From Aquipuribacter sp. SD81 (GTDB taxonomy: Bacteria; Actinomycetota; Actinomycetes; Actinomycetales; JBBAYJ01): a stretch of DNA of 64,000 nucleotides. Position 1 is the stretch's first letter. Each line of letters opens with the position of its first letter. This document shows positions 51,108-59,250 of the stretch, piece by piece. Below the pieces are notes generated by a model. It saw only the letters and a list, made by a program, of their open reading frames with translations, was not told where the DNA came from and searched no databases. The DNA lies in the NCBI RefSeq assembly GCF_037153975.1, contig NZ_JBBAYJ010000005.1:62001-126000 (forward strand), given 5' to 3'. A program made the position numbers and the translations under genes.

Positions 51108-52034
51108 GTGAGGAGCGCGGCGCTCGTGTGCGCGGCCGGCCTGCTGCTGGCCGGCTGCACCGCGGCCGCGGACGGTGCCGCTCCGCCGTCCGACTCACCC
51201 TCCGCCCCGTCACCCGACCCGTCGCCTGTCGCCGTCGGCGCGACGGAGCTCGGGGCGGCGCTCGTGCAGTACCGCCGCGACGCCCAGCGCGACGTGCTGC
51301 AGGTGAAGGTGACCAACCCGGGCGAGGAGCCCGTGACGGTCCGCCGCGTGCAGCTGGACTCCGCGACCTTCACCGCGCCCGTGGTCGCGGACAAGGACTC
51401 GGTCGTGGGGCCGGGTCTCACCGTCGACCTCACGGTCGACCTGCCCGGGGCCGCCTGCGACGGGCGCGACGAGGCGCCGGTCGCCGTCGAGCTCACGGTG
51501 CTCGACGCGGCGGGCGAGGAGCACGTGGTGCGGCTGGACACCGCCCGGGGCGGGGCGGGCGGCACCACCGGCTCGCTCGCCGACGGCTCGGGTGCCGACG
51601 TGCTCGCCGAGGTGCAGGCGAGGCGGTGCGCCGCCATCACCGTCGCCGAGCACGTGCGCCTGTCGACCGACCCGGAGTGGGTGGACGGCGGGCCGCTGCC
51701 CGACGGCACCCCGACGCTGCTCGGCGCGCTCGTCGCGGAACCGGTCCCGGGCGGCGGGCCGGTCGCCCTGGTCGTCCAGGGCGCGACCACGCTGTTCACC
51801 TTCGTGACCGCCGCGGACGCCTCGCTCGCCGCCGGGGCCGAGGAGACCGTCCGCCTGCCGCTGCGCGTGCGGGTGACGCGCTGCGACCCGCACGCGGTCG
51901 CCGAGGACAAGAAGGGCTACCTCGTGCCGGTGCGCGCGAGCCTCGACGGCGCCGAGCCGCTGCTGGTGGAGGTCGCGGTCCCGGTGCCGGAGCGGGCGGC
52001 GCTGCAGGGGCTCATCGACGCGTCCTGCGCCTGA
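51108..52034 (+). CDS. Lipoprotein of unknown function
   Basis: 308 aa from GTG 51108. Signal peptide with lipobox LLLAGC (Cys17), a Ser/Pro-rich linker (PPSDSPSAPSPDPSP), then beta-rich globular sequence with ALVQYRRDAQRDVLQVKV, RRVQLDSATFTAP and several Cys (ACDGRD, ARRCAA, VTRCDP). No family recognised. Ends 59 bp before a strong terminator hairpin. Confidence 0.7.
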   Translation: MRSAALVCAAGLLLAGCTAAADGAAPPSDSPSAPSPDPSPVAVGATELGAALVQYRRDAQRDVLQVKVTNPGEEPVTVRRVQLDSATFTAPVVADKDSVVGPGLTVDLTVDLPGAACDGRDEAPVAVELTVLDAAGEEHVVRLDTARGGAGGTTGSLADGSGADVLAEVQARRCAAITVAEHVRLSTDPEWVDGGPLPDGTPTLLGALVAEPVPGGGPVALVVQGATTLFTFVTAADASLAAGAEETVRLPLRVRVTRCDPHAVAEDKKGYLVPVRASLDGAEPLLVEVAVPVPERAALQGLIDASCA

Positions 52035-52093
52035 GGGCCCCGGCCGCCCCGGACCCCGGGCGGCCCGTCGGCCCGCGCGTCGGCCCGCACGGC

Positions 52094-52129
52094 ACGGGGC
52101 CCGCCCGGCTGCTGCCGGACGGGCCCTGT
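52094..52129. terminator. Strong GC hairpin terminator
   Basis: ACGGGGCCCG (52094-52103) pairs with CGGGCCCTGT (52120-52129) with one G-U, and inner CCGG segments pair around a CTGCTG loop. It lies between the convergent lipoprotein (stop 52034) and carboxypeptidase (stop 52164) and can serve both strands. Confidence 0.65.
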
Positions 52130-52163
52130 GCTGGTGCTGGTGCTGGTGCTGCGGTGCTGGTGC
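52130..52163. repeat. GGTGCT tandem repeat after the carboxypeptidase stop
   Basis: Four near-perfect copies of the hexamer GGTGCT, with one CGG interruption, run directly into the TGA (minus strand) at 52164-52166. On the minus strand it reads as CAGCACC units. A microsatellite-like tract of this kind expands or contracts by slippage. Confidence 0.6.
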
Positions 52164-54641
52164 TCAGCCGAGGGGCGTGCCGGCCCGGCTGCCGGGGTTG
52201 CAGACGTTCGCGACGTTGACGACCTCGCCGCGGCCGACCACGACCTCCTTGACGGCCTTGACCTCACCCTTCTGGTCGGTGCAGGTGAGCGTCCACGCCT
52301 CCGGGTCGTTGACGACGCGAGGCGTCGGGCCACGGAACGTGACCGTGCCCGACCAGTCGTCGTCCGCCCCGCCGTCGTAGTTGAAGACGACGAGCGTGTA
52401 CTCACCGGGGACCGGGTCGCGCCACGTGATGACCTCGGGCTGACCGCCCGTGGCCGCGCTGCCCACCACCTGGCCCTCAGCGTCGAGGAGGTAGAAGTCC
52501 CAGTCCGCCACGGCGGCGGAGCCCCACGTGAAGCGGAGGTCGGCGAACGCGTTGTCGAAGCCCTCCTCGATCGTGACCGGGACCGACTCGTAGGCACCGT
52601 CGAAGCTGAGCGCCCGGTTCTCGGCGGGCACGCCCTCCGGGTTGGCCAGCGTCACGTCCGGCTGCGTGGGGGCCGTCGGGTCACGGCCGTCGCGGCCGGC
52701 CACGATGGGACGCGTCGACGGGTTGACCGCGAACTCGAAGCGCCCGCCGGTCGAGTCGTAGCGGCTCGACAGCGAGTCCTCGAAGCTGGATGACCTCGCC
52801 GCCGCGACCGATGACCGGCGACGTGCTCGTGAAGAACTCCTTGTTCACCTCGAGCGACCAGCCCGCGGGCATGGTGCCGACGAGCCGCGAGTGGTAGGCC
52901 GGGTCGGCCGTCGCACGCTGCATCTCGAGGTACGCGGCGCGGTTGCCACCGAGGCCGGCGCCGGCCGCGGGCTCGAGACCGAGGTACTCCGCGACGACCG
53001 CCCGCTCGAAGGCCGGGTGGAAGTTCTCGTCGCCGATCTCGGGGGTGAAGCCGATGGAGCCGGCCGTCCAGAACGCCCAGTCCTCCGTGCCGCCCGTCGT
53101 GTCGTACAGCTCGTAGGACGGGATGTTGGCGTAGCCGTTGTGCGCGGTCGCCCGCGCGCCGAGCTCCTTGTACATCGGCTCCTCGAGCGGGGCGCCGGTC
53201 GCGGCGACACCCGGCGGGCGCAGCCACAGGTTGGAGTACGTGTGGTTGGTGATGAGCGTCGTCACCGAGCGGGTGCCGATGAGGTTCTTGATGTTGCGGG
53301 TCTCCGGCTCGCTGAACGGGTCGTCACCGCGGTAGGTGTCGCTCGACCAGCTCGTGCTGGCGCCCGGACCGCCCCACAGGCCGCCGTAGTTGCGGTTGAG
53401 GTCGGTGCCACGCAGGCGCCCGGCGTTGTTCGCCGCGCACGTGCCCGTCGTGTAGTTGACCGGGGCCGTCGGGGTGTTGGCGGAGATCTTGCAGTTCTTC
53501 CGCTTGTTGTCGTACGAGAACGTGCCGAACGTGTCGGTCGTCGTCGCCTCGCGGGAGATGGTGAAGCCGTCGGGGTTCACGACCGGCACGATGATCGTGC
53601 GGGTCTCCTCGACCAGGTCGGTGATCTCCTCGTCGCTCCCGTAGCCGTTGAGCAGCTCGTACGCCCACTCCATCGCGTGCTCGCCCGAGGGCCACTCGCG
53701 GGCGTGGTGCAGGCCCATGTGGAGGAGACGGGCTTCCCGTCGTGGACGCGGTCGACGTCGGTCGTGATCTCGATGCCGTGGACCATGCGGCCCTCGACGG
53801 TGGGCTCGTCGAGCGTGATGGGACGGACCATCCCCGGGTGGTCGGCGACGAGCTGCTTCATCTCGCTCTCGTAGTCGGCGAGGCGCCGGTACTCGGTGCG
53901 GCCGCTGGGGAGGGACGTCGAGTCGTTGGCGGCGGCGAACTGCGCGTCGGCGCGGCGGTCGGCGGCGGACTGCGCCCCCAGGTCGGCGATCTCGACGTCG
54001 TAGTCGAAGCCCGCGGCCTCGAGCGCCTTCTTGTCGGCCTTGCCGTGCAGGACGACGTCGATGCTCGTCGGCGTGCCGTGCTCGGTGAGGTCGAGGTCGA
54101 GGCGCTGCAGCTTCTCCTTGTCCTTGCGCGTCGGCGTCTCGACGCTGACGAGCGTCGACGTCTCCGGCTCACCCTCGATCTCGAGGAACGCGAGGTCGAC
54201 GGTGACCTCGGCGCCCTTGCCCTTGAGCAGGCAGCCCTGCACGGTGAGCTCGGTGCCGGCGTCGACGAAGCCCGTGGCCTTCTCCCGGCCGGAGAAGCCG
54301 GCGCTCGCGGCGACGACCTCGCCCGCGTCGTCGAAGACCGCGAGGTCCCAGTCGCCCGCACCGGCGATGCCGGCCTCGACGAGGCCGCTGGTCGGGGCCG
54401 TCACGGTGTAGGAGTCGACGCCCGCGCCACGGGCGGGACCGTCGGCGCAGGTGCGCGCCTGGGCGGAGCGCACCTCGAGGACGTTGACCGGGCCGGCCTG
54501 CGCCGCGGGCACGGCGAGGACGGCACCCGACACCACGAGGGCACCGGTGACGCCGACGGCGACGCGGGTGCGGGACCTGCGTCGGCGTCGGTGACCGGGG
54601 TCCCCGGGGACGGCCGGGGGTGGAGCGGAGGAGAACGACAT
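52164..54641 (-). pseudogene. M14 zinc carboxypeptidase with two compensating frameshifts
   Basis: Starts at ATG 54639-54641: signal peptide (TRVAVGVTGALVVSGAV), then a beta region and MGLHHAREWPSGEH with the zinc HxxE, LNRNYGG, NHTYSNLWLRPPG with the third ligand and GFTPEIGDENFHPAF with the catalytic Glu. It reads in one frame to about 53726 (HDGKPV), then a neighbouring frame to about 52790, then the first frame again. The C-terminus is a PPC-like beta domain. The family M14 active site is complete, so the two single-base shifts may be errors rather than decay. Confidence 0.75.
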
Positions 54642-54726
54642 GCGTGTCGCCTTCCGCTGGTAGGTGGGGCGAAACGTAGGCGTCACCGCATGCGAGAACA
54701 AGGCTTTACCGACCGGTCGGGCACGG

Positions 54727-55146
54727 CTAGGGTGCGGCGCCCTCCGAACCGCCCGGCGCACCCGTCGGGAGGCTGCTCAGCACGCAGAACTCGTTGCCCT
54801 CGGGGTCGGCCATCACGAGCCACGTGACGTGCTCGTCGCCGCCCTGCCCGATGTCCGCGCGACGCGCGCCGAGAGCCTCCAGGCGTGCGACCTCGGTGTC
54901 CTGGTCGTCCGGTGCGAGGTCGAAGTGCCAGCGGTTCTTGCCCGCCGACTTCGCGTCCTGCACGCGCCAGAACATGACGGGGAACGCCTTGCCGCCCTCC
55001 TCCCGCGTCGCGGCGGGCGCGATGACGGCCGCGCTGCCGTCCTCGGCGGAGTGGACGAGGTGCCAGCCGAGGGCCTCCACCCAGAACCGCGCCTGCGCGG
55101 CCGGGTCGAGGGAGTCGACGGTCACGGAGTTGATGTGCAGCGCCAT
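54727..55146 (-). CDS. VOC family protein (glyoxalase-like)
   Basis: 139 aa from ATG 55144-55146. INSVTVDSLDPAAQARFWVEALGW is the N-terminal beta-alpha-beta half, and HFDLAPDDQDTEVARLEALGA with VMADPEGNEFCVL the second half with the metal-binding Glu of glyoxalase-like domains. Actinobacteria carry many such small proteins, including bleomycin-resistance-like members; substrate unknown. Confidence 0.82.
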   Translation of the reverse strand: MALHINSVTVDSLDPAAQARFWVEALGWHLVHSAEDGSAAVIAPAATREEGGKAFPVMFWRVQDAKSAGKNRWHFDLAPDDQDTEVARLEALGARRADIGQGGDEHVTWLVMADPEGNEFCVLSSLPTGAPGGSEGAAP

Positions 55147-55221
55147 GCCCGCGGACGGTAGGGGAGGGGCCGGACACTGCGCGGACGACGGCGCGGCGCG
55201 AGGCACCCGAGTCGGGCGAGG

Positions 55222-55246
55222 CGTATGCCCCCATTGGGGGCATACG
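55222..55246. repeat. Palindrome of the CCCCCATTGGGGG type (copy 1)
   Basis: CGTATGCCCCC (55222-55232) and GGGGGCATACG (55236-55246) are perfect arms around ATT. It lies in the divergent spacer between the VOC gene and metY. A related copy is at 61941-61969. The sequence translates into the VCPQWGHTP peptide seen in spurious actinobacterial ORFs, which marks it as a recurring element rather than a gene. Confidence 0.65.
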
Positions 55247-55343
55247 GCCTCACGCACGACCCTCGCCGGTCCGGTCGGCGTCGACGTCCCGGCCGCGTGG
55301 ACCGGCCGGCCGGTGCGGCGCCCACCGGTGGCACGCTTGGCGC

Positions 55344-56702
55344 ATGAGCGAGCGGCAGTTCGGGTTCCGCACCCGCGCCCTGCACGCCGGCGGCGCGCCG
55401 GACCCCACGACGGGCGCGCGGGCGGTGCCGATCTACCAGACGACGAGCTTCGTGTTCGAGGACGCCGCCGACGCCGCCAACCTCTTCGCGCTGCAGAAGT
55501 ACGGCCTTATCTACTCCCGCATCGGCAACCCGACCGTGTCGGCGCTGGAGGAGCGGCTCGCCTCCTTGGAGGGCGGCCTCGGGGCCGTCGCGACCGCGTC
55601 GGGGCAGGCCGCGGAGTTCATCACCTTCGCCGCGCTCGCCGGCGCCGGCGACCACGTCGTCGCGGGCGCGTCGTTGTACGGCGGGACGATCACCCAGCTC
55701 GACGTCACGCTGCGCCGCTTCGGGGTCGACACGACCTTCGTGCGCGGCGGCGACCCCGCCGACTTCGCCGCCGCGATGACCGACCGCACCCGGTTCGTCT
55801 TCGCCGAGGTCGTCGCCAACCCCGGCGGCGAGGTCGCCGACGTCGCGGGTCTCGCCGAGGTCGCCCACGCCCACGGCGTGCCTCTCGTCGTCGACGCCAC
55901 GACCGTCACGCCGTACCTGTGCCGGCCGATCGAGCACGGCGCCGACATCGTCATCCACTCCACGACGAAGTTCATCGGCGGCCACGGCACCACCCTCGGC
56001 GGGGTCGTCGTCGACTCCGGCCGCTTCCCGTGGGACAACGGGAAGTTCCCCTCCATGACGGAGCCCGTGCCGAGCTACGGCGACCTGCGCTGGTGGGGCA
56101 ACTTCGCCGAGTACGGCTTCCTCACGAAGCTGCGCAGCGAGCAGCTGCGCGACATCGGCGCGTCGCTCAGCCCGCACTCGGCGTTCCTGCTGCTGCAGGG
56201 CGTGGAGACGCTGCCGCAGCGCATGCGCGAGCACGCCGCCAACGCGCGCCGGGTCGCCGAGTGGCTCGAGGCCGACGAGCGCGTCAGCTGGGTCCGCTAC
56301 GCCGGCCTGCCGTCGCACCCCGACCACGAGCGCGCCGAGCGCTACACCCCCGAGGGTCCCGGGGCCGTCTTCAGCTTCGGCGTGCGCGGCGGGCGCGAGG
56401 CCGGCGAGCGGTTCATCTCCTCGGTGCGGCTGTGCAGCCACCTCGCGAACATCGGCGACGCCCGAACCCTCGTGCTGCACCCGGCGTCCACGACGCACCA
56501 GCAGCTGAGCGAGGAACAGCTCGCCGCGGGCGGCGTCTCGCCGGACCTCATCCGCATCAGCGTCGGGCTGGAGGACGTCGACGACGTGCTGTGGGACCTC
56601 GACCAGGCCCTCGACGCGGCCGTGCGCGGCGACGTGGCGAGCGCGTCGGCCGCGCCCCCGCCCGACGAGGTCGACGGCGGCACCTCGGCGGTGGCGTCGT
56701 GA
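55344..56702 (+). CDS. metY: O-acetylhomoserine sulfhydrylase (PLP, Cys/Met metabolism family)
   Basis: 452 aa from ATG 55344. FRTRALHAGGAPDPTTGARA, YSRIGNPTVSALEERLASLE, ASGQAAEFITF and IHSTTKFIGGHGTTLGG with the PLP lysine are diagnostic for the MetY group. It makes homocysteine from O-acetylhomoserine and sulfide. Coupled by GTGA to a CoA-binding protein, a frequent pairing in actinobacteria. Confidence 0.92.
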   Translation: MSERQFGFRTRALHAGGAPDPTTGARAVPIYQTTSFVFEDAADAANLFALQKYGLIYSRIGNPTVSALEERLASLEGGLGAVATASGQAAEFITFAALAGAGDHVVAGASLYGGTITQLDVTLRRFGVDTTFVRGGDPADFAAAMTDRTRFVFAEVVANPGGEVADVAGLAEVAHAHGVPLVVDATTVTPYLCRPIEHGADIVIHSTTKFIGGHGTTLGGVVVDSGRFPWDNGKFPSMTEPVPSYGDLRWWGNFAEYGFLTKLRSEQLRDIGASLSPHSAFLLLQGVETLPQRMREHAANARRVAEWLEADERVSWVRYAGLPSHPDHERAERYTPEGPGAVFSFGVRGGREAGERFISSVRLCSHLANIGDARTLVLHPASTTHQQLSEEQLAAGGVSPDLIRISVGLEDVDDVLWDLDQALDAAVRGDVASASAAPPPDEVDGGTSAVAS

Positions 56703-57205
56703 GCGCGACCCCGCGCGACGAGCGCACGTGGAGCGGCCCGAGCGCGCAGCAGCGCCAGGCGATCCTGCGCCGGACCCGGACCGTCGCCGTGGTGGGCGCC
56801 AGCGACAAGCCGTCGCGCGCGTCGTACTTCGTCTCGACGTACCTGCTGTCCACCTCGCCGTACGAGGTGTGGTTCGTCAACCCGAACGTGCGCGAGATCC
56901 TCGGCCGGCCCGTGTACTCCTCGCTCGCCGAGCTGCCCGGGGTGCCCGACCTGGTCGACGTGTTCCGCCGCCACGACGACCTGCCGGCGGTGCTGGAGGA
57001 GACCCTCGCCCTCGACGAGGGCGTGCAGACGCTGTGGCTGCAGCTGGGGCTCTGGCACGAGGGCGTCGCCCGCCGCGCCGAGGCGGCCGGCCTCGACGTC
57101 GTCATGGACCGTTGCCTCAAGATCGAGCACGCCCGGTTCCACGGCGGCCTGCACCTCGCGGGCTTCGACACCGGCGTCATCGACTCCCGGCGGCGCCGCG
57201 ACTGA
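56699..57205 (+). CDS. CoA-binding protein (Rossmann, YccU-like)
   Basis: 168 aa from GTG 56699, overlapping the metY stop. TVAVVGASDKPSRASYFV, VWFVNPNVREILGRPVYSSL, and the end GLDVVMDRCLKIEHAR with a conserved Cys mark the CoA_binding_2 family. These bind CoA or an acyl-CoA as regulators. A link with acetyl-CoA use in homoserine acetylation is inferred from the coupling. Confidence 0.85.
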   Translation: MSATPRDERTWSGPSAQQRQAILRRTRTVAVVGASDKPSRASYFVSTYLLSTSPYEVWFVNPNVREILGRPVYSSLAELPGVPDLVDVFRRHDDLPAVLEETLALDEGVQTLWLQLGLWHEGVARRAEAAGLDVVMDRCLKIEHARFHGGLHLAGFDTGVIDSRRRRD

Positions 57206-57216
57206 GGGACCACATC

Positions 57217-57264
57217 CGTCTGCGTTCGTGTCGACGTACGGCGCGTGCGTCTGCGTTCGTGTCG
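57217..57264. repeat. 17-bp direct repeat in the spacer upstream of the molybdopterin protein
   Basis: The 17-mer CGTCTGCGTTCGTGTCG occurs at 57217-57233 and again at 57248-57264, 31 bp start to start (about three helical turns). It occupies the 82-bp gap between the CoA-binding stop and the ATG at 57288. It could bind a regulator or be a leftover duplication. Confidence 0.55.
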
Positions 57265-57287
57265 TCGAGCGCGGGTTACCGTGCCGC

Positions 57288-58322
57288 ATGGCGGCGGCGA
57301 CGCGACGGCGGGGTCTGCCGCGCCGCGTGAGCAACTGGCTGCTGCTCGTCGCGACGGCCGTCGCGCTGCTCACCGGGCTGCTCACGTGGTTCGTCGTGAC
57401 GGACGCCGGCCGCTGGGTCGTCGCCGTGCACGGCGCCGCAGGGCTGCTCCTTCTGCTGCTCGTGCCGTGGAAGACGCCGGTCGTCCGCTCCGGGCTGGCG
57501 CGCGGGCGCCGCACCCGCTGGCTGTCGCTGCTGCTGCTCGCCGTGACGGTCCTCGCCCTCGTCACGGGCGTCCTCCACGCGACGGGGCTGGCGACGGCCG
57601 CGGGTGGGCAGCTGATGATGTGGTGGCACGTCGCGTCCGGCTTCACCGTCGCCGCGCTGCTCGTGTGGCACGCGCTGGCCCGTCGGCAGCCGCTGCGGCG
57701 CACCGACCTCGACCGGCGGCTCGCGCTGCGCGCCGGTGGCGTCGCGCTCGGCGCCGGGGCGATGTGGCTCGCGACGAGCACCGCCACCACCGCGCTCGCC
57801 CTGCCCGGTGAGGCGCGCCGCCCCACCGGCTCGTACCTGCTGCCGCGGCCGCGCCCGACCATCTGGCTGTTCGACAGCACGCCGGCCCGCGCCGACGCCG
57901 ACCCGGTGATCTGGCATGTCGACCTGACGGACGCCGACGGCACCCGCACCGTGCCCGTCACCGACCTCGCCGGCTCGGCGGAGCGCACGAGACGAACCGT
58001 CGTCATCGACTGCACCTCCGGCTGGGCGAGCGAGCAGCCGTGGACGGGCGTGCCGCTCGCCGCGCTCGTGCGGCCCGCCCCGGGCGACCGGTCGGCCCTC
58101 GTCCGCTCCCGCACCGGCTACGCCCGCCGGTTCCCGATCGCCGAGCTCGACGACCTGCTGCTCGCGACCGACATGGCCGACGCGCCGCTCGACGTCGTCC
58201 TCGGCGGCCCTGTCCGCCTCGTCGTGCCCGACCAGCGCGGGTTCGCGTGGGTCAAGTGGGTCGCCGAGGTCCGCACCGACCCGGCGCCGCCGTGGGCGCA
58301 GCCGCCCGTCCCGCTGCGCTAG
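57288..58322 (+). CDS. Membrane molybdopterin-type oxidoreductase with cytochrome-b-like N-terminus
   Basis: 344 aa from ATG 57288. Four or five hydrophobic helices (NWLLLVATAVALLTGLLTW, then LLLLLLVPWKT, SLLLLAVTVLALVTGVLHA, WWHVASGFTVAALLVWHAL) are followed by a soluble sulfite-oxidase-like domain with VVIDCTSGWASEQPWTGVPL carrying the molybdenum Cys and KWVAEVR at the end. His residues in the helices could bind haem. Probably membrane-bound oxidoreductase; substrate unknown. Confidence 0.8.
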   Translation: MAAATRRRGLPRRVSNWLLLVATAVALLTGLLTWFVVTDAGRWVVAVHGAAGLLLLLLVPWKTPVVRSGLARGRRTRWLSLLLLAVTVLALVTGVLHATGLATAAGGQLMMWWHVASGFTVAALLVWHALARRQPLRRTDLDRRLALRAGGVALGAGAMWLATSTATTALALPGEARRPTGSYLLPRPRPTIWLFDSTPARADADPVIWHVDLTDADGTRTVPVTDLAGSAERTRRTVVIDCTSGWASEQPWTGVPLAALVRPAPGDRSALVRSRTGYARRFPIAELDDLLLATDMADAPLDVVLGGPVRLVVPDQRGFAWVKWVAEVRTDPAPPWAQPPVPLR

Positions 58323-58454
58323 CGCCGGGCGCCCTGGACATCCGCCCGGAAGGTCGGGCACCACGACCCTGGGACCCGGGACACCGGGCGCCGCAGAGTC
58401 CTCCTCGACGCGGACCGCCCGGTCCGCCCGGTTCTCACGAGGAGACACCACGCC

Positions 58455-59201
58455 ATGAGCACCACCGCCAACCCCGCCGCCTTCGCCGCCGCCCACCCCG
58501 CCCACCCCGCCGTCCCGTCACCGGCTCACGAGGTCGCCGACGCCTCGACGCGCGCGGCAGCCCGCCGCCCCCGCGCCTGGGCCTGGACGGGCGTCGCCGC
58601 GGGCGTCCTCGGCGTCGCGGCGATCCAGATGAGCCTGCTCGTGACGCCGGTCTACGACGACGCCACCGCCGGCGACGCCGAGGCCATCACGACCGCCATG
58701 GGCGACCTCGTGCCGGCCCTGCTCGCCTTCCACCTCACGACCACGACGCTGCTCGTGCTCCTGCCCGTCGTCGCCGCCGGTCTGCACCGGCGCCTCCGTA
58801 CCGCGCTGCCCGGCACCAGCCTGCTCCCGGGGGTCGCCGCCGCGGGCCTGCTCCTGGTCGCGGCGGCCGCGCTCATGGGCTCCGCGCTCGACACGGAGTT
58901 CATCTTCGCCGCCGGCGAGCCCGACCGGGTGGTGCCGGAGTCGGTGGCCTTCTACGGGCACTGGGTCGGCACGGTGCCGTGGCTGTGGGTGGGTGCCGGC
59001 ATCAGCGGCGTGGCCGTCGCGGTCGCCTCGCTGCGGCACGGCGCGGTGCCGCGCTGGCTCGGCGTGGTCGGCCTCGTGCTCGGCGGCCTCACGCTGCTCC
59101 TCGGCGTCAGCCCCCTGCAGTACATGGCCGGCTTCACGGGTCCGGTCTGGCTGCTGGTCACCATGCTCGGCCTCGCGCTCGGCGACCGTCGGGCAGCGTG
59201 A
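58455..59201 (+). CDS. Polytopic membrane protein of unknown function
   Basis: 248 aa from ATG 58455 behind GAGGAGA. A 40-residue Ala-rich hydrophilic start precedes seven hydrophobic helices. A conserved-looking FIFAAGEPDRVVPESVAFYGH loop is in the middle. No family recognised. The two-component system that follows starts 49 bp downstream and could regulate it. Confidence 0.6.
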   Translation: MSTTANPAAFAAAHPAHPAVPSPAHEVADASTRAAARRPRAWAWTGVAAGVLGVAAIQMSLLVTPVYDDATAGDAEAITTAMGDLVPALLAFHLTTTTLLVLLPVVAAGLHRRLRTALPGTSLLPGVAAAGLLLVAAAALMGSALDTEFIFAAGEPDRVVPESVAFYGHWVGTVPWLWVGAGISGVAVAVASLRHGAVPRWLGVVGLVLGGLTLLLGVSPLQYMAGFTGPVWLLVTMLGLALGDRRAA

Positions 59202-59250
59202 GCCGAAACCCTCTCCCGGGACGCCGGTCGGTCCGTACGCTGCGCTCGCC

